From positions 339,573 to 381,105 of the forward strand of contig JARGOB010000001.1 in assembly GCA_029212925.1 (NCBI GenBank): a stretch of 41,533 nucleotides of DNA, written 5' to 3'. The translations under genes and the position numbers were made by a program. This stretch comes from Coxiellaceae bacterium. Its GTDB lineage: Bacteria > Pseudomonadota > Gammaproteobacteria > Coxiellales > Coxiellaceae. Shown here piece after piece: positions 17,901 to 24,086 of this stretch; the first letter of the stretch is position 1, and every line of letters starts with the position of its first letter. The notes below the pieces were generated by a model. That model had not been told where the DNA came from and ran no database searches. It saw only the letters and a list, made by a program, of their open reading frames with translations.

Positions 17901-18012
17901 TACAACTAACTCAGCGCGTTTGTTTAAAATACCGTCGACCAAGGTTATGCCTGTAAGCGCTGGGCGGTTAGAGGAAAGGAGTCGGGATGACAAGCTAAAT
18001 CAATCGGTTTAG
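14932..18012 (+). CDS. Large 1026-aa alpha-helical protein of unknown function with repeat-derived C-terminus
   Basis: I recognise no family. The protein has no signal peptide and no clear transmembrane segment. It is rich in charged amphipathic helices (for example around residues 145-165 and 530-560), with acidic Pro-rich linkers EAEPTPR near 465 and EPEPEPEF near 730, suggesting at least three helical modules. From about residue 918 the sequence comes from the dispersed palindromic repeat: SSQSEAL, SSRSESL and SSRHPSR form 7-residue units, followed by SSRPPSRDPG. The last ~65 residues may be a readthrough tail. The ATG follows GGGAGTAGGGCT. The 3' end overlaps the convergent membrane protein gene by 18 bp. 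Size, orphan status and helical content would suit a secreted effector, but no secretion signal can be shown. Confidence 0.55.
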   Translation: MSRDEFVSGAINGVGSSVAGLAVQGVVAGLTDDTESKAEEAAAYSADVLTVVNMTDYNRNIISRLRNLSASLTEGARDRLQPYLQPVHIKKSFLGLNTQRWTFRGPNIKNQATVARTARYYHTYDDERFREIYVTTADYAINTFQHEQTRFKKKMKLRRKEGEVNNRKVFFVSQLMNMLFVIFDEYKTTGNKEEIITNLRNVLEFAQGIIDEAGSGAIIWRSGGEPVSFSGTLQQISDLLHKSIKQFQRPELPSPVEATENLIQSLDKFSEASLVVFMSHLLTNTLPMNATYLLKKLHHIAGLAASGDPLYEVRMTAAQCQTIISRCTVIAKQDESKRRLSDQLYLEIFGCITPECTKYNEQQMVYKLLMERDEARFDTPAHNRRELEPLLNAFRSDDNDEQVMLFRLLYFVSSDFRDLSYAVYDFNRIPTEFRQDALRELGLSPTEGIEHKFITEPEAEPTPRLNTVSKMRRGAATVLSKLEKVVETPVDHVNQRLQTFEKWIELNEKYPVGIVKLLSKRKDIDRVMHGYRDSLNDMVMRVKQLEKVVATLRVAVSLFKNLGQADINSLSGVVHSIIQVAEESINAIQKTLNSLSRTGEHSYVNTIIQNTMEKGKRSKLTQAWHNNLVRANLYRMSAMMVDMAENINELKRALTRAPDDHLALRIGLFLQGASALFGHQLALPPRLLTLMQNHAMREISGSEPVVSIPASLLDEIKAYFNEVKEGGEPEPEPEFQPRYGLSSRARDYQQNEVKEVKASDTIPRNSTRELINAISVFFDYSLRSYHDFKQSDTGYKRAQQQVRNWLGELSFSIREDDAVEDVLQRWFVLLQQRIQQRQKKSRLPGVKFNLSSFENFMLLLMSPYMDVPEYLMRIDGSITLPRDQRELQTLVNRLGVKGGVTSTQQKLIEQRLLLSLAAVSSQSEALSSRSESLSSRHPSRDPVSLKLSSRPPSRDPGHTALFNFTAFASQPWDSMVMVSAGHKPVSAPVATTNSARLFKIPSTKVMPVSAGRLEERSRDDKLNQSV
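17687..17801. repeat. Dispersed palindromic repeat inserted in a coding sequence
   Basis: TGTC half-sites start at 17687, 17708 and 17729, 21 bp apart, so each unit is seven codons. They are followed by two palindromic cores, CCCGAGCCGGGATCCAG at 17742 onward and again at 17784 onward. All of this is read in frame in the 1026-aa gene. A further half-site, TCGGGATGACAAG, lies at about 17982-17994 near the stop codon. Confidence 0.85.
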
Positions 18013-19977
18013 ATTGGCGATAAACACTTGTCGTGCCCAGCGTTTAATTTGACTGCCGGGCGCGTCAGATTGTGGAATCGCTAATAATGTTTGTACGCCT
18101 TGCTCATAAATCACTAGCGTGTGGTAATAATTACGTGGTTGCGGTTGTAGTGGTGAGCCGAGCGTTTGCAGCATGCTGAAGTAAATCTGCGTCGATTGTT
18201 GCTTAGTTAAATGAGGATTACTGGCTTTATCTTCTTTGTGAAATGAAATCACAATGCCATTTTTAAACTCTTGTTTAAAGTGGTCAATCAAATAGCTGGT
18301 ATTGTGGTGTACGGGTTCATTGGCTAACCGATATAAGTAGCTGGCTAGTGGTTCTTCTAATCGACAATGTTTGTAAGCGATACCGGCTAACTGATAACTT
18401 AACCAGTCCTTAGTAATTAAGGCATTTTTTGTGTCTTGATAAAACAGAATAATACCTTTGCTTGCTAGGCAAGCTTTGCCTTTACCTAGTAATTCGTTAT
18501 TAACCTTTCGTAGTACCAATTGGCTAACATGCGCGGTGTAATTGGAACCGAGTTCAATAATTTCAGCCTTAGGCTCGTTGCGGTGTTTTTTCCAATCAAT
18601 AATCCATTGGTATAAGTTAGGTAAGGGATCCTCGTCCATCGTTTGAATGGATGGCGAATGCGGTTTAAATAAATAAAATATTCCGAGCAGAGTCACCAAC
18701 GTTAGGCTGGCGATGGCGCCATCAATGGAAAATTCTAAATAACGCGCGATTACTGCCATGACCAATACCGCGCCGGAACAAAATAAAACATCGTTATAAT
18801 GGTTGGCGGTAAAGCGTAGCATTTGTTGATATCCGGTATAGGATCGCACTAAGAAAAATGGTAGTAGCAAAAAGCATATGGCATAGAAGTGCTGGAAGTA
18901 GGCTACTGTAACGAGCACGGTTATAAGCCATAATGCTATACCGATCAACAGCGATGTTTTTAGCACGTGAGTGTTGAGGGTGGATAGTACTTGTTGAAAA
19001 CTTGAACGGTTAAAGCGCTTCAAATCAAAATAAAATAAACGAGGCCATTCAAAACTCGCGCTGATGAGTGGTGCAATTAAATAAAATATTATAAAGGGTT
19101 CATAAAATTGGTGATGGTTGGTGTTGCCTAATAGCATGACCAATATTAAAACGCCTTCAGTTTTCATAAATAGGCTGCTGACACTGGCCATCCAAATTTC
19201 ACTATTTGCGAATTGTTTAAATAACTCCACCAGTGGTTTTATTTGTATGCGGTAAAAATCCTCAATGCCGAGTACATGATATGTTTTTAATGTGTAAATA
19301 GCGGTTAATCCAAGGGCGACCAATGATGAAATTAACATCGATAATGGCAGGCTGTATTCTCGTATCCATGGCCAGCCGATAGCCAGTACAATTAAGCCAA
19401 TGATATTGGCAATGCTAATTGACCAAAAAGGGCGATATACCCGGCGTAAACCATACGCGCCAGCATGTAATGTTTGGGTAATAAATTGTGCTGCTATGCT
19501 AATGCCAACTATGGCTACATACAGTAAAAACAAATGCTCGCTACTATTGGTTGCTGGATGCTGCATGCGAATGCAAATAACAGTGAGGAAAATGGCCAAT
19601 GTAATCACGGCGAGTAATGTAGCCAGGGTTAACCAGCTGGAAATAATGCCATTGATGTATTGCCGTTGACCAGCACGATGATTGCTGCGAACTTCTGAGC
19701 GTAACAGTTCAAGTGTTCCCCACCAGCTACCATTAATTACCATGCTGATACTGCGTAAAATTAAAATTGAAATGATATGACTAAATGAAAATATTACCGT
19801 TAATAAATAAAACTCAATCAAATGTACCGAGGTAACGATTAATGTACTAAAGGTAAAAAATCGTAAGCGAAAATACATATACGCATTGAGCTTGTTGCCA
19901 AATATAGCCTGTTGAATGGTGACTAGACGACCTTGTACGCCTCGTTGTCGCTTGAGCCATTGGTTAAGTGTTAGCAT
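17995..19977 (-). CDS. Flippase-like polytopic membrane protein with cytoplasmic C-terminal domain
   Basis: The first ~450 residues of this 660-aa protein hold about 12 hydrophobic segments with the spacing of MATE/polysaccharide-export (MOP superfamily) transporters. Examples are LIVTSVHLIEFYLLTVIF at about 49-66 and LATLLAVITLAIFLTVICI at about 116-134. The last ~200 residues are soluble and not recognised. They contain AEIIELGSNYTAH and ITKDWLSYQLAGIAYKH, and end in ARQVFIANLNRLI. The start codon lies inside the 3' end of the reverse transcriptase gene (14-bp overlap), so the two are translationally coupled. Typical sugar-export neighbours are absent, so the partner is probably the reverse transcriptase. 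Function is unknown. Confidence 0.65.
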   Translation of the reverse strand: MLTLNQWLKRQRGVQGRLVTIQQAIFGNKLNAYMYFRLRFFTFSTLIVTSVHLIEFYLLTVIFSFSHIISILILRSISMVINGSWWGTLELLRSEVRSNHRAGQRQYINGIISSWLTLATLLAVITLAIFLTVICIRMQHPATNSSEHLFLLYVAIVGISIAAQFITQTLHAGAYGLRRVYRPFWSISIANIIGLIVLAIGWPWIREYSLPLSMLISSLVALGLTAIYTLKTYHVLGIEDFYRIQIKPLVELFKQFANSEIWMASVSSLFMKTEGVLILVMLLGNTNHHQFYEPFIIFYLIAPLISASFEWPRLFYFDLKRFNRSSFQQVLSTLNTHVLKTSLLIGIALWLITVLVTVAYFQHFYAICFLLLPFFLVRSYTGYQQMLRFTANHYNDVLFCSGAVLVMAVIARYLEFSIDGAIASLTLVTLLGIFYLFKPHSPSIQTMDEDPLPNLYQWIIDWKKHRNEPKAEIIELGSNYTAHVSQLVLRKVNNELLGKGKACLASKGIILFYQDTKNALITKDWLSYQLAGIAYKHCRLEEPLASYLYRLANEPVHHNTSYLIDHFKQEFKNGIVISFHKEDKASNPHLTKQQSTQIYFSMLQTLGSPLQPQPRNYYHTLVIYEQGVQTLLAIPQSDAPGSQIKRWARQVFIANLNRLI

Positions 19978-21298
19978 GCGCGCTCCAATTGACTTGATTG
20001 CGTAATTGACACAGTGACTGTAAGCCCCAATCTTGCCGAATAGTTTTATAGCTGACTTGGCGGAATGCTCGAGCTCCCCGGCACCCAGTGAGCTGTTGCG
20101 CTAAATACAGAGCTAGATGGTAATCCATTTCTTTCAGTTGTTCGCGGTCGGTGCAGCAGTCGAGCATTTGTTTCATGCGTGGTTCATCTAAAAAGCTGGT
20201 GTGCTGAAAATTATGATTGAGCATGTTACATAATATTTTACCGTGTTGTTGGTCGCACTGTCTTCCGACTAAACGAATGGTATTGCGTACACGTTGTTTG
20301 AGTTCACCTAATAAGCGATGACTGATGTGTTTGGCAATGCCAATGGTGCCAACAGCATTAATTCGAAAGCCCAGAAAATTCATATAGTGACTGTTACCAA
20401 AGCGCTCATCGGTTTGGTCTTTGCGGCCATTGGAGGTGAGGTAACAATATTGGTCTTTGTCGCTATTACGATGCAGTTTCAGCTGAGCTAGCTGTTTGTT
20501 TAATAGGTCCTCCGCCTCCAGTAAGGTTTGATGTTCGGGGTGAGCAAATAACAAATCATCACCAAAGCGTGCATAAAAACCACCGGGAATGGAGCTTAAT
20601 AAGTTATCGACCGGTTGCAAATATAAGTTAGCAGCGATAGTGGTGAGTGGCGCACCTTGCGGTAAGCCTTTATACAGTTGATAGGTATTATTGTTGGCGG
20701 TTTTAATCACCGGACGGATGCCCAGGGTGATAAGCTGCCATAGGTAATCGGGCAGGGTGTTGTTTGGGTCGATTAATTGTATTAACTGTTTGTACTGTGA
20801 CCAAAGCACTGAGTCACTAGTGGTTGGGATGTTGTCAGTATAGGCAACGATGTCGCTGCGTAATGCATATAAGCATTTATGTTGTCTAAAATAAGCGGCG
20901 GCTTGGCGTGCTGCTTGGAAATTTGATCGACCAGGTATGTAGCTATAAACTGATGGCGAAATAATTTGCTGCACATAAGGTGTGATGCTTGACGATAATG
21001 CTGATTGTACGATGCGATCAGTCGGCCGAAAAGAGTAAACAATGCGTTCTTTGGTTTTAGTTTTGATGGTTCGAGGTACGGCTGGTTCATACTGATAGCT
21101 TTGTTGTTTAATGCTGTTGGCTAAAATTTTACCGACTTTTTTATCATGCATGCAAAATTGGTAAAAGCTGACGTCATCCTGTTGGGTTTCGTATAGGCGG
21201 TTACGCATCAGTAATTTCTGTTGTAAACGCTGAATTTGATGGTGATAAGTTTCGGGTTGCTGTAACAGTGACGCTAAGCGGTGTAATTTATTGGACAA
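19964..21298 (-). CDS. Stand-alone reverse transcriptase
   Basis: This is an RNA-directed DNA polymerase of RVT_1 type, numbered here from a TTG start (444 aa). Finger-region motifs run from PRTIKTKTKERIVY (75-88) to SYIPGRS (119-125). Motif A is RSDIVAYTDNI with D149. Motif B is GLPQGAPLTT (211-220). Motif C is RFGDD with D247 and D248, and motif E is MNFLGF (306-311), so all three catalytic aspartates are kept. FGDD replaces the usual YxDD. About 130 residues follow without an HNH or recognisable maturase domain. The TTG at 21298 sits 6 nt behind AAGGA; the frame is also open to a GTG at 21358, which lacks a ribosome binding site. The membrane protein gene overlaps its end. It may belong to the unknown-group/defence RTs, but I cannot assign a class. 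Confidence 0.85.
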   Translation of the reverse strand: MSNKLHRLASLLQQPETYHHQIQRLQQKLLMRNRLYETQQDDVSFYQFCMHDKKVGKILANSIKQQSYQYEPAVPRTIKTKTKERIVYSFRPTDRIVQSALSSSITPYVQQIISPSVYSYIPGRSNFQAARQAAAYFRQHKCLYALRSDIVAYTDNIPTTSDSVLWSQYKQLIQLIDPNNTLPDYLWQLITLGIRPVIKTANNNTYQLYKGLPQGAPLTTIAANLYLQPVDNLLSSIPGGFYARFGDDLLFAHPEHQTLLEAEDLLNKQLAQLKLHRNSDKDQYCYLTSNGRKDQTDERFGNSHYMNFLGFRINAVGTIGIAKHISHRLLGELKQRVRNTIRLVGRQCDQQHGKILCNMLNHNFQHTSFLDEPRMKQMLDCCTDREQLKEMDYHLALYLAQQLTGCRGARAFRQVSYKTIRQDWGLQSLCQLRNQVNWSAHANT

Positions 21299-21522
21299 TG
21301 CATTTCCTTTTCGCTTGATCCAAATGGGTTGAACACAACAACTGGGTATTTGTGACACGTTTTGGTGGGAACAGCTAAGCGCAAGGCCTCAAACAGCTCC
21401 CGTATGCATTACCCGCCGAAACGGGCAAGGGCCAATTGTTGTGAACAACTAATTTAATTGTATCACTTGTGATTGCGGAAAACGATGTCGTGGTTTGTTT
21501 GCGTGTTTTTTATATTGTACAG
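21299..21522 (-). promoter_or_regulatory. Structured leader upstream of the reverse transcriptase, possible ncRNA
   Basis: Read on the minus strand, this region carries CCCGTTTCGGCGGG, which can form a short stem (21413-21426), then ACGGGAGCTG ... TTAGCTGTTCCC (about 21367-21402), which can close a larger stem (GGGA/TCCC and GCT/AGC) and contains the direct repeat AGCTGTT twice. GTTGTTCACAAC (about 21438-21449) is a further small palindrome. Many bacterial RTs use an adjacent structured RNA as template, so this is where one would look. The sequence alone does not establish an RNA. Confidence 0.35.
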
Positions 21523-21555
21523 TGCCCCGGGCAGGACTCGAACCTACAACCTATC
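21523..21555 (-). repeat. 33-bp inverted copy of the 3' end of tRNA-Arg
   Basis: This stretch is the exact reverse complement of 21811-21843, the anticodon-stem 3' side, T arm and acceptor 3' strand of tRNA-Arg(CCT). Identity stops sharply at both ends. On the minus strand it reads as a tRNA 3' half, in the same direction as the reverse transcriptase. Such exact tRNA 3'-end copies usually mark attachment sites, but those are direct repeats, so the inverted orientation is odd. Confidence 0.85.
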
Positions 21556-21665
21556 TCGTTTATATTCGCTTACGCGAATAACACTTCTTGTATGATTTCG
21601 CCTACGCGGAGTAAATCCGCGTGTACGGCGATTCAAGGGGAGAGCACAAATCTCCCCTTGAAAAA
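21556..21665. repeat. Three consecutive hairpins between the inverted tRNA segments
   Basis: Hairpin 1 is TATTCGC/GCGAATA (21563-21580). Hairpin 2 has TCGCC/GGCGA outside and ACGCGGA/TCCGCGT inside (21598-21631). Hairpin 3 is CAAGGGGAGA/TCTCCCCTTG, a perfect 10-bp stem (21634-21660). Hairpin 3 is followed by AAAAA, not T residues, so it is not a standard terminator on either strand. I recognise no RNA family. Confidence 0.65.
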
Positions 21666-21753
21666 CCCCACTGACCTCAAGCATGAGCATTATATTTGTC
21701 AAACTTGAAGATTTTGTGTGGGTAAGGCTATTTCAATAATCATGTGCACTGCG

Positions 21754-21759
21754 TATAAT
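21754..21759 (+). promoter_or_regulatory. -10 box of the tRNA-Arg promoter
   Basis: TATAAT lies 10 bp before the tRNA 5' end, with GCCTCCTC between them. A -35 at the right distance is weak (TTTCAA at 21731). Confidence 0.5.
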
Positions 21760-21769
21760 GCCTCCTCTT

Positions 21770-21843
21770 GCCCCGGTGGCACAACTGGATAGCGCGATCC
21801 CCTCCTAAGGGATAGGTTGTAGGTTCGAGTCCTGCCCGGGGCA
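21770..21843 (+). tRNA. tRNA-Arg (CCT anticodon)
   Basis: The acceptor stem GCCCCGG (21770-21776) pairs with CCGGGGC (21836-21842), with discriminator A at 21843. The anticodon loop CTCCTAA is closed by ATCCC/GGGAT. The T arm is GTAGG-TTCGAGT-CCTGC. CCA is not encoded. The 3' end lies 5 bp from the stop codon of the convergent yafQ toxin gene, and its last 33 bases are duplicated in inverted form upstream. Confidence 0.95.
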
Positions 21844-21848
21844 TTTTT

Positions 21849-22118
21849 TTATTTAAAAAGATCTGCGTGAGAGCCTGTTCTTTCTAGTCTGAGTGAGTCT
21901 TGAGCGATTTGATAAATTAACAACCAATCGGGTTCGATATGGCACTCGCGATGGAGAGCATAGTTGCCAGATAATGAGTGGTCATGACAGCGAGGTGGCA
22001 AGTTTTCTTGATGCAGTAAGAGTTTTATGACCAGTTTAAGCTTATCCATGTTTTTATTGCGCCGTTTTACACGTTTGATGTCTTTCTCAAAGCTTTTTGT
22101 GTATACCGGTTTTAACAT
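21849..22118 (-). CDS. yafQ: YafQ-family toxin (RelE/ParE superfamily mRNA interferase)
   Basis: The 89-aa protein has the RelE-like order of an N-terminal helix rich in Lys and Arg (FEKDIKRVKRRNKNMDKL), then SLSGNYALHRECHIEPDWLLIY, the hallmark stretch of YafQ-type toxins, and a C-terminal RTGSHADLF with the conserved His and Phe. YafQ cleaves mRNA on the ribosome. The start lies 5 bp after the antitoxin stop. The gene is full length, with no sign of decay. Confidence 0.9.
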   Translation of the reverse strand: MLKPVYTKSFEKDIKRVKRRNKNMDKLKLVIKLLLHQENLPPRCHDHSLSGNYALHRECHIEPDWLLIYQIAQDSLRLERTGSHADLFK

Positions 22119-22123
22119 ATAAT

Positions 22124-22396
22124 TTAAATTCCTAATTGATCAAATAGATCTTTTTCATTCTTACAGGTAATTAAGCCTTTGCCTTTATCGGTTTCATCGA
22201 GTACTTTTTTTGTTTCGGCATTGGGTGTATTGGGGAGGGTTATTTCAAATGGTAAACCTTTTCGCATTTTTATTTGTATCAACATTAAATTGATTGCTTC
22301 AGACATAGATAGCCCTAGGCGCTCTAGTACGCGTTCAGCGTCAACTTTTGTTTTATGGCTAACTTTTGCTCTAACTGTTTCGGTTCTCATGCTCAT
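22124..22396 (-). CDS. dinJ: DinJ/RelB-family antitoxin
   Basis: The 90-aa protein (start chosen at 22396, behind AAAAGG) begins MSMRTETVRAKVSHKTK, a ribbon-helix-helix DNA-binding strand. It continues with AERVLERLGLSMSEAINLMLIQI, the typical RelB/DinJ helix pair, and KGLPFEI. The C-terminal part should wrap the YafQ toxin. It should also repress its own promoter. The frame is open to 22426, but the first ten residues of that longer form lack a ribosome binding site. Confidence 0.88.
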   Translation of the reverse strand: MSMRTETVRAKVSHKTKVDAERVLERLGLSMSEAINLMLIQIKMRKGLPFEITLPNTPNAETKKVLDETDKGKGLITCKNEKDLFDQLGI

Positions 22397-22434
22397 CGCT
22401 ACGGGCCTTTTTAGGTTTGATTGCACATAGCCCT

Positions 22435-22463
22435 ATTATAGCTCTAATGGGGCGCATAGTCAA
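22435..22463 (-). promoter_or_regulatory. Strong promoter of dinJ-yafQ
   Basis: On the minus strand TTGACT (22463-22458), a 17-bp spacer and TATAAT (22440-22435) form a near-consensus sigma70 promoter about 40 bp before the dinJ start. Confidence 0.75.
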
Positions 22464-22544
22464 AAAGTGCTCATGAACCGGGCGTTGGCCGTTCAGGCTA
22501 CGCTACGGTATACTTGTGTCTCGAACAGGACGTAAGGAATTTGC

Positions 22545-24023
22545 ATGGAACATCACACCATTGTCACGTTGTCGATTATTTTAGCCTACGCCGTAGGTGT
22601 TATGATCATCGGTTTTATTGCTTATTATTACACCCACAGCTTATCTGATTATGTGTTGGGTGGCCGTCGGTTAGCGGCACCGGTGGTTGCGTTGGGTGCC
22701 TGTGCGTCTGATATGAGCAGTTGGTTAACCATTGCATTGCCAGGTTTAGCTTATGTGACAGGTGTAAAAGCTTTATGGTTACCGTTGGGTTTGTGGTTGG
22801 GCTCTTATTATAATTGGCGCTTTATTGCTATGCGGTTGCGTGTTTATACCGAAATTCTAGATGATGCATTAACTATTCCAGATTACTTGGTGCGGCGTTT
22901 TGTTGATGGTAAGGGTGTGTTGCGTAGCCTTACCGCCATTATTATTGTAGTATTTTTCACCTTCTATGCCTCATCAGGTTTTGTGGCGGCATCCATCTTG
23001 CTGCAGTCTGTTTTTCACAACAGCTACTCTACGGGTTTATATATTATCACGGCGGTGTTTATTGTTTATACATGTTTTGGTGGTTTCTTGGGTATTAGTT
23101 ATGTCGACTTTATTCAGGGCGTATTGGTATTCTTGTTTTTATTAGCCTTGCCTTGTTTTGCGCTGTATTCGCTAGGTGGCTGGCATGGCTCAGTGCATGC
23201 GATTGAAAATCATCGACCATTAGCTCTGCAGTTATTTCACGATTGGAAATTTATTTCGGTGATTTCATTGCTGGCGTGGGGGTTAGGTTATATGGGGCAG
23301 CCGCATATCTTAGTGCGTTTTATGGCGATTAAGCGCCCCAGTCGTATCGTATTGGCGCGTTGGATTGCGTTGAGTTGGATGTTAGTTGCCATGGTGGGCA
23401 GTGTGGCTGCCGGTATATTGGGTAATGGTTTTAGTCATACAGAGCACTTTAATGCTCAATTGATTTTAGTGGCGTTGACCAAAATTTTATCGAGCAGTGA
23501 AGGAATAGTAGGTCTTGTTGTTGCGATTATGTTGTCGGTGGGTATGAGTGCGATTGCGGCACAATTGTTGGTGGCTTCTAGTGCGGTGATCGAAGATCTC
23601 TATCGCGTCTATTGGCGTCGTAAGGCACAAAAAACTGAATTATTATGGACCAGTCGTTTAGCGGTGACCATTATTGCTTTAATAGCTATGTATCTAGCGC
23701 GCGACCCTAATTCGTCTGTATTAGCGCTAGTAGCATATGCCTGGTCGGGTTTGGGTGCGTCGTTTGGTCCGATTGTTTTGTTTAGTTTGCGCTGGAAGCG
23801 TACGACACGAGCGGGTGCTGTTGCTGGTTTATTTGTCGGTGCTATTACGGTGATTGCCTGGTCGCTATTGAAGCATGCATACGGTGGTTTCTTCGACTTA
23901 TATGAATTGATTCCCGGGTTTATATTGTCATCATTGGCAATATGGCTTGTGAGTTTATATACGCAACCGCCAGAGCCTGAGGTGCAAGAGGCCTTTGATA
24001 AGATGCTGGCTGCATTGCCGTAG
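22545..24023 (+). CDS. putP: Sodium/solute symporter, PutP-like (sodium/proline)
   Basis: A 492-aa inner-membrane protein of the SSS family with about 13 hydrophobic segments. SDYVLGGRRLAAPVVALGACASDMSSWL near the start matches the first helices of PutP, and GLGYMGQPHILVRFMAIK in the middle is the strongly conserved stretch of sodium/proline symporters. AWSGLGASFGPIVLFSLRWKRTTRAGA is also typical. It probably imports proline with Na+, though related substrates are possible. The ATG follows AAGGAATTTGC. It ends in a bidirectional terminator shared with the pilin gene. Confidence 0.88.
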   Translation: MEHHTIVTLSIILAYAVGVMIIGFIAYYYTHSLSDYVLGGRRLAAPVVALGACASDMSSWLTIALPGLAYVTGVKALWLPLGLWLGSYYNWRFIAMRLRVYTEILDDALTIPDYLVRRFVDGKGVLRSLTAIIIVVFFTFYASSGFVAASILLQSVFHNSYSTGLYIITAVFIVYTCFGGFLGISYVDFIQGVLVFLFLLALPCFALYSLGGWHGSVHAIENHRPLALQLFHDWKFISVISLLAWGLGYMGQPHILVRFMAIKRPSRIVLARWIALSWMLVAMVGSVAAGILGNGFSHTEHFNAQLILVALTKILSSSEGIVGLVVAIMLSVGMSAIAAQLLVASSAVIEDLYRVYWRRKAQKTELLWTSRLAVTIIALIAMYLARDPNSSVLALVAYAWSGLGASFGPIVLFSLRWKRTTRAGAVAGLFVGAITVIAWSLLKHAYGGFFDLYELIPGFILSSLAIWLVSLYTQPPEPEVQEAFDKMLAALP

Positions 24024-24040
24024 GGTGTGCAAAAGGACAT

Positions 24041-24068
24041 AAAAAAAGCCCCAAAGGGGGCTTTTTTT
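24041..24068. terminator. Bidirectional intrinsic terminator
   Basis: AAAAAAAGCCCC, a short AAA loop, and GGGGGCTTTTTTTT form a GC-rich stem flanked by A and T runs on both sides. It lies between convergent putP and the pilin gene and should stop transcription from both. Confidence 0.9.
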
Positions 24069-24086
24069 TAACAAACAGTTAACTGA

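Noticed and set aside
19964..21298. Group II intron with its maturase
   Set aside because: The RT lacks HNH and recognisable maturase domains, I see no domain V-like hairpin, and the downstream gene overlaps the RT by 14 bp.
19964..21298. Diversity-generating retroelement
   Set aside because: Motif B is GLPQGAP, and I see no template/variable repeat pair with adenine-specific differences near the gene.
21634..21665. Hairpin 3 as an intrinsic terminator
   Set aside because: The perfect stem is followed by A residues on the plus strand and has no T-run after it on the minus strand.
21469..21708. 79-codon frame on the plus strand
   Set aside because: It runs through the inverted tRNA copy and the hairpins; it is a by-product of these, without ribosome binding site or family.
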